From positions 124,001-188,000 of the forward strand of contig NZ_QZCF01000001.1 of the NCBI RefSeq assembly GCF_003591485.1: a DNA stretch of 64,000 nucleotides. Reading direction: 5' to 3'. The notes under the pieces are model-generated. The model ran no database searches, was not told the origin of the DNA, and was given only the letters and a program-made list of their open reading frames with translations. Position numbers and translations under genes: made by a program. The first letter of the stretch is position 1. The number at the start of each line of letters is the position of its first letter. Shown piece by piece: positions 9,419 through 17,702 of the stretch. The DNA is from Paenibacillus sp. 1011MAR3C5. Its GTDB lineage: Bacteria > Bacillota > Bacilli > Paenibacillales > Paenibacillaceae.

Positions 9419-10036
9419 ATGTTTATTTTAGGAAACAGAAGCATGACGAATTCACCAGTTGATTTTCAAGACTTTTCGTGGATAGTTGAATATTCGGATG
9501 GTACACATCTAGCGGAATTTGACTTTGAATCAAAAAAACCAAATAACTTTTATGCGATAGATAAATCAAAAGCGATTCGATTCGGCCTAATCGGGAACAA
9601 TTCGCAAGCTTATTTCGATATAGGCAATGGAATATTTACGGTCAACAATCATCGTTTCACAGTCTCCTATGAAGCTAATAATATAGAGTACCCATTGACA
9701 GGCAGATCATTGATTTATAATGATTTAATCACATATAAGGATGCTGTATCAGATGCATCTGTATTTAGCAGGAAAAACAGAGGTAGATTCAACGACACCA
9801 TTACTCAATACAATTTTGGTTATAAGAAGAAGATGGAACTCTTAGATGTGAACATCTACTATCAGTGTGTCTTGAGTCTTCCCATCAATGGGACTGCATT
9901 CTTTCAAATCAAAATTTCTTCTGACAAAGACCTAAATGGTAAATTGATTTTCAGGAGAAATGGTAAAATAGTTGACGCTATAGAAGCACCATTACTTCAA
10001 GACATGTCTGGAAATATGAATTGGACTTTAAAATAA
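9419..10036 (+). CDS. Unrecognised phage protein, first gene of appendage cassette
   Basis: 205 residues starting MFILGNRSMTNSP after a TGGAGATGAAAAT ribosome site. I do not recognise a family. It is rich in Asn, Ser, Phe and Tyr with alternating hydrophobics, as in beta-sandwich virion proteins. It has no signal peptide and no membrane segment. It is the first gene after the terminator at 9341 and is followed after 12 bases by the next gene, so it probably belongs to the same appendage operon. It lacks the C-terminal module shared by four of its neighbours. Confidence 0.6.
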   Translation: MFILGNRSMTNSPVDFQDFSWIVEYSDGTHLAEFDFESKKPNNFYAIDKSKAIRFGLIGNNSQAYFDIGNGIFTVNNHRFTVSYEANNIEYPLTGRSLIYNDLITYKDAVSDASVFSRKNRGRFNDTITQYNFGYKKKMELLDVNIYYQCVLSLPINGTAFFQIKISSDKDLNGKLIFRRNGKIVDAIEAPLLQDMSGNMNWTLK

Positions 10037-10048
10037 GGAAGTGATTTT

Positions 10049-10627
10049 GTGAGTATACAAGAGATTGGTTTTGTTATTGATTTGACAAAGGGTACATTTG
10101 TAAACACCATGAACAAAGATGGAAAGCTACAATTAGCCGAAATAGGATTAGACGCCAATAACAAGGTTATCTATGCCGAGCAAGGATATTGGGAATCCAC
10201 ACCTATTGTGATACAAGATAAAATCAAAGCTTTTAGTAAATTAGTTAAATCCGTTTCAATCGCTGGTAATGCTTCATTTAAAAACTATGTAAGAATTTCC
10301 GACGATGGGTACGTATGGGGCGACTACATTGAGGTTGGTGCAAATAACACTGTAACAAATGACTCCACTAAAAAATACGCAATGATTAAGATTGAAATAT
10401 TTGGTGGAGAAGGGGATGTTGAAATATTAATCGATGACTTCCTTCAAGCGGGAGTTTATGACACTGATTTTGTCGATGGTAGCAATGGATTAAGCTTAAT
10501 AAAAGATAAAAAGAATATTATGGTGGAAGATACTTCTCATATGGGAAACGGAAAGATATTTACTCATTCAGTAGTAAAAGCAGACTTTAAAAAAATTAAT
10601 AGGATTAGAGTAAATGCAAAAAAATAA
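10049..10627 (+). CDS. Putative virion appendage protein with shared C-terminal module
   Basis: 192 residues from GTG 10049 (ribosome site AAGGAAGTGATTTT). Residues ~75-130 (FKNYVRISDDGYVWGDYIEV ... MIKIEIFGG) follow the strand pattern of discoidin-like galactose-binding domains. The last ~60 residues, ending GNGKIFTHSVVKADFKKINR, match the C-termini of the proteins ending at 13167, 14361 and 15512. That shared tail suggests a common docking or oligomerisation role. Ligand and exact function are unknown. Confidence 0.6.
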   Translation: MSIQEIGFVIDLTKGTFVNTMNKDGKLQLAEIGLDANNKVIYAEQGYWESTPIVIQDKIKAFSKLVKSVSIAGNASFKNYVRISDDGYVWGDYIEVGANNTVTNDSTKKYAMIKIEIFGGEGDVEILIDDFLQAGVYDTDFVDGSNGLSLIKDKKNIMVEDTSHMGNGKIFTHSVVKADFKKINRIRVNAKK

Positions 10628-10644
10628 TTTGAGGTGATGCTAAT

Positions 10645-11325
10645 ATGACAGTTCCAGCTACTACAGGGCAATTGAGAGATAATATTCATGAAATGGAAAT
10701 CGGTGATTTCATAGCAATGTGTATTAACCCTGATTATGAATTTGGCACAGGAGGAAAGACAGAATGCCCAATAATAGGCGTTCCCCACAATGCATCAGTT
10801 GGCAATTATTTTTGGTACATGATAAAGGTTGACAAGGGGCTACTTATAAGCGACAGAGTGTGGATTCATACATTCGCTTGGAATGTTATCAATAATAATA
10901 AATGCATAGAAGGAATATTTATTCCCGCTTTAAACGGATATATCCGTTCTTTGACTGGCGGTGTTGGTTATGTTGGTGTTAATGGTAATTTATCCATGAC
11001 ACAAATCGATTTATCATATGGTGCTTTTCCTGTAAATAATGAATATGACACCTATATTAAACGATCTGATTTAGATGGGAAAATAACTCCTGATGACGAT
11101 AATGTATGGCATCATAAACACATTCAAACAGTTGTTCAGGATACCCCTGTTGCGGGTACGCATGTAAGTATTGGTGGACAAACAAAAATTGTAACCACCT
11201 CGTTGAGAGTATTAAGAGGGTATGATAATAGAATGGACAGTACCTTCAAAGACTTCTCTACTGCAACAACAAATGAAGGTTGGTCTACTACTGGATTTCG
11301 TCCAGTTTTTGAATATAAAGAATGA
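10645..11325 (+). CDS. Putative appendage protein; domain shared with the 11344 gene
   Basis: 226 residues, ATG after TGAGGTGATGCTA. The C-terminal part (IRSLTGGVGYVG ... DDNVWHHKHI ... SLRVLRGYDNRM ... GFRPVFEYKE) aligns with residues ~155-350 of the next protein (IRLLTGG ... DNNVWNWNVG ... SLRVRRGYNS ... AFRPMMIIE). The phrase GFRPVFEYKE at the end is common in phage structural proteins of Bacillales. I see no enzymatic motif. It is probably a separately encoded version of a domain that the neighbour carries internally. Confidence 0.6.
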   Translation: MTVPATTGQLRDNIHEMEIGDFIAMCINPDYEFGTGGKTECPIIGVPHNASVGNYFWYMIKVDKGLLISDRVWIHTFAWNVINNNKCIEGIFIPALNGYIRSLTGGVGYVGVNGNLSMTQIDLSYGAFPVNNEYDTYIKRSDLDGKITPDDDNVWHHKHIQTVVQDTPVAGTHVSIGGQTKIVTTSLRVLRGYDNRMDSTFKDFSTATTNEGWSTTGFRPVFEYKE

Positions 11326-11343
11326 GAAAGGAGTGATTAGTAT

Positions 11344-13167
11344 ATGGCTACAGTAGGACAGCAATTGCCTATACCAGAAGTAGGATGGAAAAGAATTGAC
11401 GATATCAATCCTAGTATTAAATATGCTGGAACAGGATGGACTTCGGTGGCGCGTGACCCAAATACATACGCTGGTACAGGTACTTACACGACGCTATCTG
11501 GTGCTACTAACAATTCTATTCGATTTAGTTTTTATGGAACCAAGATTAGGATTATTGACTTGTATTGGACGAATAGGGTTATCAATGTAAACATAAGCAT
11601 TGATGGTATAATTTCATCTTGGAACCCAAATAATTCTATAAATCTATATAAGATGCTTGTGTTTGAGTCATTGAATTTACCTTTAGCAACACATGAAGTT
11701 GTAATAACAACAAATAGTACAAGCGGTATTTTTTCAATAGATGCTATTGACATTGATTCAGATGGTCGTTTAATCCATCCTGACGAAGTATTTAAATTAA
11801 ATGATTTAACTGTAGGCAAACGTATCAGATGCAACTATAAGGCTTCCTCTAATGCTGTAGGCTCTTTCAGTGGAATAGGAGTGGAAACTAAGGACTTCAT
11901 ACCTGTAGCTTCTTCCGCTACACCAGATGGAGATTTTTATTTCATTATGGTGGAAGATTGGAATAGAAGGAAGAGATTGATTGCTGACAGAAACATTCAA
12001 CACAGTATATCTTGGGACACATTGAATATGTTTGGTCTTACGACTGGAAATAGGGTTGAAATTACATTAGATGATGGCACAAGGGTTGATCCAAACATTC
12101 GTCTTTTAACAGGTGGCACAACTGCTACGGATAAAGATAATGAGTGGGACAAATATATTGTCAACTCCACATTAAACAATACGATCATTGCAGGAGATAA
12201 TAATGTATGGAACTGGAATGTGGGAATTACATCTTGGACTACAACAACTCCGGCAAACAATCCTTCTCTTAGAGTCAGAAGAGGGTATAACTCTTCGGTA
12301 AACACTTGGCTAGGAGATGCGCCAAGTAGTGGTGGGAACTATCTGTCATATAGTGCATTTCGACCAATGATGATAATTGAAATTCCCTTATCATACACAT
12401 TATTTTATAATAATGGAGAATATAAGAGGTGGATAGAAGGGAATAAAGAGGTTAAAAGTTCATATACAGATGATTTAGTTCCTAAAATGATATCAAATAA
12501 CTCTCCATATGGTGTAGTTAGAGCGAGTTCAACTTATGCATCAGTATCCCCATATTTAGCGTTTGACGATTCAAACACTACCGAAGCAAGCGCTTGGATA
12601 ACAAATGCTACAAAGGCTGGATGGCTTGAATATGAATTTATTTCGCCAAAAATTATCACTAAATACACATTAGCAAGTCAAAAATTTAGTGGTGGCTCTA
12701 CTGTTTCTGAATTGTTTGCGAGAGCACCTAAATCATGGACTTTCGAAGGCTCCAATGATGGTGTTATGTGGGACATTTTAGACACACAAACAAATGTTAG
12801 TGTATGGAGAGATGGTGTGAAAAGTGAGTTCGCAATAACCAACACGCAGTCATACCTAAAATATAGAATTAATATTACTGAAAATAATGGTTCTACATTT
12901 ACTGCAATTGGTGAGTTTGAAATGCTTGGCACGATTCCTGCCGTTCCTGCAACACCATCTTATTGGAAAACAGTTTCGAGAACATTGCCTAGCGTAGACA
13001 CTTTTATAAGTGACGGAATGGATTCATACCTATCGTCTCTCGTTAGAAAGATAAAAAAAACTGAGCAGACCATGACTGGTGGTAGCGCATTGGGTTCTGG
13101 TAAAATGTTCAGATCAACTATTGACTTGAAAAAATGGATTGATATTAGAGGCATAAAGGTGAAGTAG
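11344..13167 (+). CDS. Multidomain appendage protein (jelly roll, middle domain, discoidin-like)
   Basis: 607 residues. Residues ~1-145 form a jelly-roll unit that opens MATVGQQLPIPEVGWKR and closes SIDAIDIDSDGRL. Residues ~155-350 match the preceding gene. Residues ~385-535 look like an F5/8 type C (discoidin) domain: VVRASSTYASVSPYLAFDD, then APKSWTFEGSNDGVMWDIL, then LKYRINITEN. The last ~60 residues are the shared C-terminal module (LGSGKMFRSTIDLKKWIDIR). Discoidin and jelly-roll domains bind sugars, so a host-surface binding role is inferred. The stop codon lies inside the hairpin of the following terminator. Confidence 0.7.
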   Translation: MATVGQQLPIPEVGWKRIDDINPSIKYAGTGWTSVARDPNTYAGTGTYTTLSGATNNSIRFSFYGTKIRIIDLYWTNRVINVNISIDGIISSWNPNNSINLYKMLVFESLNLPLATHEVVITTNSTSGIFSIDAIDIDSDGRLIHPDEVFKLNDLTVGKRIRCNYKASSNAVGSFSGIGVETKDFIPVASSATPDGDFYFIMVEDWNRRKRLIADRNIQHSISWDTLNMFGLTTGNRVEITLDDGTRVDPNIRLLTGGTTATDKDNEWDKYIVNSTLNNTIIAGDNNVWNWNVGITSWTTTTPANNPSLRVRRGYNSSVNTWLGDAPSSGGNYLSYSAFRPMMIIEIPLSYTLFYNNGEYKRWIEGNKEVKSSYTDDLVPKMISNNSPYGVVRASSTYASVSPYLAFDDSNTTEASAWITNATKAGWLEYEFISPKIITKYTLASQKFSGGSTVSELFARAPKSWTFEGSNDGVMWDILDTQTNVSVWRDGVKSEFAITNTQSYLKYRINITENNGSTFTAIGEFEMLGTIPAVPATPSYWKTVSRTLPSVDTFISDGMDSYLSSLVRKIKKTEQTMTGGSALGSGKMFRSTIDLKKWIDIRGIKVK

Positions 13168-13196
13168 GGCTACTGCTCTACTTCTTTTCTTTTTTA
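13161..13196 (+). terminator. Rho-independent terminator overlapping the stop codon
   Basis: GAAGTAG (13161-13167, including the TAG stop) pairs with CTACTTC (13178-13184), followed by a T-rich tract. It would end or reduce transcripts inside the appendage cassette. Confidence 0.75.
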
Positions 13197-13221
13197 TGAC
13201 AATAAGATTGGATGTGGGATG

Positions 13222-14361
13222 ATGGCAACATTAGGTTCTTCTTTAACTGCTCCTGAGAGTGGATGGCAAAGATTTGATGATGATGATGGTAATATTGTAT
13301 ACGACAGCACTTGGGTAAGCTGGTCTGGTGCAAATTTTTATAAAGCAATGTCCTATTATACTAGAAATGCAAATGGAATGGTTACAATACCCTTTTATGG
13401 AAGTGGATTTCGCTTAATATCTGCAACAAATCATGATTGTGCTTCAAATGTTAGGATTGAAATTGATGGTGTAGCTGAAACAATTAGCACAGCGTCCACT
13501 CTTGTATACCAAGCCTTGGTTTATGAGAAAACAGGGCTTTCAATTGGAAATCATACAGCAATTATAACAAATGTCAGTGGCGGTGTTCTCTATATAGACG
13601 CGATTGATGTAGATGTGAATGGTGGTTTAGGAATCGGATTTGACCATAATATACTATTTTTTTCTGAACCTAACACAGCATTTTCAATTGAATCAAATCC
13701 TAATCAGACAGTTAATGCAATACCAAAAATGACTAGCAACACAGTTCCAAGTGGCGTGGTAAGCGCAAGCACTACTAGGGTTGGATGGGAGCCATACATG
13801 TCATTTGACAGGATAGACACAGATGGAAATGGCTGGACTACGAACGAAGGTGTTAAAACAGGTTGGTTAGCATATGAATTCCCCGAATCCATATGTATTG
13901 ACACATATACAATTACCGCACATTATAGCGCATCCTGGGTGAATCTAGCACCAAGAGATTGGACTTTTGAAGGTTCTTTGGATGGAATTAATTGGAAAGT
14001 ACTGGAAACAAGAGTGAATGAGATAGCGTGGGGTCCAAAAGAGAAAAGAACATTCTCTGTTAGAAACACAAGAAAGTTCAAGAAATATCGAATCAATATA
14101 ACTGCTATAAATGGTGGAAATTACTTAAACATAAATGAAGTGGAAATGTTTAAAGGTGGAGCAACACTGATTTCTATCAGGGATAGTGTAGTAGAAAGTG
14201 ATTTTTTAAACTATGGTTTAAACCTTCAAACACAGAAAACGGATGTAATGTTTATAGATATTTTACAGAAAAAGAGAAATAGCACAACGTTAGGTTCTGG
14301 AAAAACATTCACACATACTGTTGACTTAAATAAATTTAGAATCAATTCAATCAAACTGTAA
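13222..14361 (+). CDS. Appendage protein (jelly roll plus discoidin-like domain)
   Basis: 379 residues. Of two adjacent ATGs, 13222 is preferred because it gives MATLGSSLTAPESGW, matching the starts of its two paralogues (MATVG..., MATIG...). Residues ~1-140 are the jelly-roll unit (closing YIDAIDVDVNGGL). Residues ~165-305 are the discoidin-like domain (VVSASTTRVGWEPYMSFD ... PRDWTFEGSLDGINWKVLE ... KKYRINITA). The last ~60 residues are the shared module (LGSGKTFTHTVDLNKFRINS). It is the 11344 protein without its middle domain. Confidence 0.7.
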   Translation: MATLGSSLTAPESGWQRFDDDDGNIVYDSTWVSWSGANFYKAMSYYTRNANGMVTIPFYGSGFRLISATNHDCASNVRIEIDGVAETISTASTLVYQALVYEKTGLSIGNHTAIITNVSGGVLYIDAIDVDVNGGLGIGFDHNILFFSEPNTAFSIESNPNQTVNAIPKMTSNTVPSGVVSASTTRVGWEPYMSFDRIDTDGNGWTTNEGVKTGWLAYEFPESICIDTYTITAHYSASWVNLAPRDWTFEGSLDGINWKVLETRVNEIAWGPKEKRTFSVRNTRKFKKYRINITAINGGNYLNINEVEMFKGGATLISIRDSVVESDFLNYGLNLQTQKTDVMFIDILQKKRNSTTLGSGKTFTHTVDLNKFRINSIKL

Positions 14362-14399
14362 ATGGAAGAGACATTTTATTGAGATAGGGGAGTGAGAGT

Positions 14400-15512
14400 G
14401 TGGCTACAATAGGACAACCATTAACCTCACCAGAAACAGGATGGAAGAGGTATGACAATACTAACGCTAATTTTAAGTATATAGGAACTTGGACGCACGA
14501 TACAGGGTCATTTTACAATTCAACAAGAAGTTGGACTAGCTCTAATGATAGTAAGTTAGTTTTGAAGTTCCGAGGAACAAGTATAAGGATTTTATCCTAT
14601 ATGAACCAAGACAGAGGGGATGCTTCTATAACGATAGATGGTGTAGGATATACTTACTCAGGTTATAGTTTAGCGGCAGGCACAGGAGGGACGTATCAAG
14701 GACTAGTGTACGAAAATACAAGCCTTTCTGAAAGCGAACATACAGTTGTAATTCAAAAGAAGAGTGGTTCTTTTTTGGATATTGATGCTTTTGATTTCAG
14801 TGAAAGCAGCGAACTCCTAGCCCCTCCGAGAGTAATAGGTGAGCAATTAACTGCGCCAGAAGCAGGATGGAAAAGGTATGACAATAAGGACTCTAACATT
14901 AAATTCACTGGAACTTGGAATAGTTATGCCAATGTTGGTTACAGTAGCGGCGAGTTGACAGGAGCAAATGTAGTGGGAAATAAGATTGAGTTTTCGTTTA
15001 AAGGAACTATGATTCGTATAATAGATGAGGGATTTACCAATAGGTCATCTGTGATCTCTATTACTATAGATGGCGTAACTGAAACCTATAGTGCCTATCG
15101 GTCTTCATCACAAAACCAAACACTTGTATATGAGAAGACAGGTCTATCGAATAAATTCCATACTGTAACTATTGAACTAAAGGAAGCGAGTAAATGGATA
15201 GGCTTAGATGCTATAGATATAGATGCTACAGGAGAACTGAGAGAACCATACAATAAATTCTTGATTTCTTCTAATAGTAGTATATACTCCCTAAGTGAAG
15301 AGAATGGGAAGAATGTTCTGATCAATGTCTCTAGCGCATCCGAAAATAACTTTATTAAACATGGATTCATTGCAACGAGTATTAATTTTATTGGTTTTTT
15401 TAAAGATAAAAGTTTTGTTTCTCAAACGAATATCGAAATAGGTGCAGGACGAGTTTTTAAACAATCTATAAACACTGAACCTATACCCATAAAAAATATG
15501 AGTATAGAATGA
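14400..15512 (+). CDS. Appendage protein with two tandem jelly-roll units
   Basis: 370 residues from GTG 14400, after ATAGGGGAGTGAGA. Two jelly-roll units follow each other: residues ~1-140 (IGQPLTSPETGWKRYDNTN ... FLDIDAFDFSESSELL) and ~145-285 (IGEQLTAPEAGWKRYDNKD ... IGLDAIDIDATGELR). Their wording is close enough to show a tandem duplication. The C-terminal ~60 residues carry the shared module in a diverged form (IEIGAGRVFKQSINTEPIPI). There is no discoidin domain here. A sugar-binding role is inferred. Confidence 0.7.
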   Translation: MATIGQPLTSPETGWKRYDNTNANFKYIGTWTHDTGSFYNSTRSWTSSNDSKLVLKFRGTSIRILSYMNQDRGDASITIDGVGYTYSGYSLAAGTGGTYQGLVYENTSLSESEHTVVIQKKSGSFLDIDAFDFSESSELLAPPRVIGEQLTAPEAGWKRYDNKDSNIKFTGTWNSYANVGYSSGELTGANVVGNKIEFSFKGTMIRIIDEGFTNRSSVISITIDGVTETYSAYRSSSQNQTLVYEKTGLSNKFHTVTIELKEASKWIGLDAIDIDATGELREPYNKFLISSNSSIYSLSEENGKNVLINVSSASENNFIKHGFIATSINFIGFFKDKSFVSQTNIEIGAGRVFKQSINTEPIPIKNMSIE

Positions 15513-15546
15513 TCGTTTCATTTAGATAAGAAAAGGAGTTGGGGGA

Positions 15547-17670
15547 ATGGCTAACTGGAATCCCAATAAAAAAGGTGCTAATGTTACACTTTCCAATGGC
15601 AACATAACAGCAACTATATCTGGAAGAGAGGGGGTGTTTGCAACTAGTGGAAAGACAACTGGAAAATATTACTTTGAAGTTATTCATGATAGTGGCCCCC
15701 GAATTCTATCGATCGGAATCGCTAACGAGATAGCGCCAACAAATGCTACTTGGGTTTTTCAACAGTCGGGAGTATATTATGGAAATGAAGGTCGACTTTA
15801 TGGGTTCACTGGCAGTTCTACTAGTGGCACTCCATATGGAAGTACATTTACAGTAGGAGATGTAATTGGAGTTGCCTTTGATGTTGACGCGAAAACTATC
15901 GAGTACTTCAAAAATGGAGTTTCACAGGGTCAAATTACTCATTTATTAACAGGTTCGCAGTTTTATGCATTTATAAGCAGAGGTAGTACTAGTGGAACTA
16001 TAACTGCTACAGGTAGATTTTCTATTAATTCTTTTCAGTATCCTATCCCTGCGGGATTCAGTCCATATGATGAATATCGGGTACTTGTTTACAATAATGG
16101 TTGGAAGAAGTGGAACTCAAACCTTTTAAGTTGGGTAACTGTTACAATTTCCAACCCCACTGAAACTGACTTTAATTCTGGAATGTCTGATTATGAGTTG
16201 TCTTTGATTCCAGAGACAGCTTGGAGTCAATTGATTGGCGAAATTGAAATTAATGCATTCACATCAAATCAGGATAAAACAGAGGTATTATTTAATGTTG
16301 AAACTGAACCATTTACATTGTCACAAGAATGGGATGGAAAGCAGATTCAAATTATCGAATTTACTGATGATGCTAACAAAACAGAATCGAGTATTTTGTT
16401 AGAGACAGAGCCATTTATGCTTGAAGACTACCTGTCAGGCATTGATAAGTTAGATGTATTATATTACACCGATGATACTGAGGTAAGTTCTCCAACTTTG
16501 GAGATTGAAGCTAACTATAGTCCTTTAGATGAACTTGGCGATTTCGACATTGTAACGTGGGTGGAAGATGACAAGGTTAAACCAACAGTTGGAATCAACG
16601 CGTTACCTATAGGACAAGTTTTATTTAATGAAAATACTATTGAGAGATATATTGACATTGAATCTTTTGTCGCAACTATCGAATCTTCTAATGCAGATGC
16701 CAGTTTGATTAGATTCTTCCTATCATTTGATGGAGGATTGTCGTGGAAATCATTTAGGAACAACTATTGGAAGGAGGGGAAAGATGCTGACTTGACCAAT
16801 AAATCATTAGTTAGAAGATATGGCATGAGTGCAAATGACTTGATGAGCATTCCTGAGTCCGAAATTAATCGTATGGTTGATGGCGAATTCAGGATTGGCT
16901 ACTACATCGAAGAAAGAGCATGGACTGATGAAAATGAGAAGATTACAGAGGTAAGTTACAAAGGTACTGCCTATGTTGATGATGTGAAATTCTCAGACTT
17001 AGCCTTCTATATCTTAAACACAAAAGCAACAATCAATATTATATTCGCCGGAAATAAAGTGCAAGGTGTTCTTGATGACGAAGATAAAGGTAAAGTTCAA
17101 TATCGAATCCTTCTTAATGGCGACCCCTATTTCCCTGTGAATGGTGAGTTCACTAGGCTTCTACCTTCCCCATTCCAACTGAATGTTGTAGTTGATGATA
17201 AGCGAATCAAATTTGGGGAGCAAAATTCCATAATCGTAGAATTTAAAGACTATTGGGGAGAAGTTGATTCATGGAGTTCGACCTTTATAGGTACACACTC
17301 AGGATTGGTGTTTACAGATGAAATGGGCAACTTCTTTACCACAGCTTTTGGTGAAGTGTTGAAATATCTTGATTTTGGTGAAATTATTGCTGGACAGACA
17401 ACATTAGACCAAAAGGTTATCTTAAAAAATAATATTGGTTATCCAGTAAAAAATGTTCAACTGACAGCAAGTTATGCTGATAGTGATGTAGCAATTGAAA
17501 TGTCAAAAGAGCACTCTCCGTTTGAATCACATTCCGAATTGCTATATCCAGACGTTTTGGATATAAACGAAGAGATTCCTTTTTACGTAAGGATTAGCAC
17601 CAAACTGACTGCATCACCAAATGCTAATGGAGAGTTTGAAATAAGATTGAATGCAGACAGGGTGATTTAG
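15547..17670 (+). CDS. SPRY-domain phage surface protein
   Basis: 707 residues, ATG after AAAAGGAGTTGGGGGA. Residues ~1-160 read as a SPRY/B30.2 domain: VFATSGKTTGKYYFEVIHD, then SIGIANE, GDVIGVAFDVDAKTIEYFKN, GVSQGQI and a closing IPAGFSPYD. A Trp-rich bridge (WKKWNSNLLSWVTVT) follows. Residues ~225-330 contain repeated acidic strands (NVETEPFTLS, LLETEPFMLE). The C-terminal third is beta-rich and includes a DFGEIIAGQTT segment typical of appendage adaptor folds. SPRY domains are protein- or ligand-binding modules. The context makes this a virion surface protein. Confidence 0.7.
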   Translation: MANWNPNKKGANVTLSNGNITATISGREGVFATSGKTTGKYYFEVIHDSGPRILSIGIANEIAPTNATWVFQQSGVYYGNEGRLYGFTGSSTSGTPYGSTFTVGDVIGVAFDVDAKTIEYFKNGVSQGQITHLLTGSQFYAFISRGSTSGTITATGRFSINSFQYPIPAGFSPYDEYRVLVYNNGWKKWNSNLLSWVTVTISNPTETDFNSGMSDYELSLIPETAWSQLIGEIEINAFTSNQDKTEVLFNVETEPFTLSQEWDGKQIQIIEFTDDANKTESSILLETEPFMLEDYLSGIDKLDVLYYTDDTEVSSPTLEIEANYSPLDELGDFDIVTWVEDDKVKPTVGINALPIGQVLFNENTIERYIDIESFVATIESSNADASLIRFFLSFDGGLSWKSFRNNYWKEGKDADLTNKSLVRRYGMSANDLMSIPESEINRMVDGEFRIGYYIEERAWTDENEKITEVSYKGTAYVDDVKFSDLAFYILNTKATINIIFAGNKVQGVLDDEDKGKVQYRILLNGDPYFPVNGEFTRLLPSPFQLNVVVDDKRIKFGEQNSIIVEFKDYWGEVDSWSSTFIGTHSGLVFTDEMGNFFTTAFGEVLKYLDFGEIIAGQTTLDQKVILKNNIGYPVKNVQLTASYADSDVAIEMSKEHSPFESHSELLYPDVLDINEEIPFYVRISTKLTASPNANGEFEIRLNADRVI

Positions 17671-17702
17671 TCTCAATACAATGAGATTGGAAGTGGACAA
17701 CC

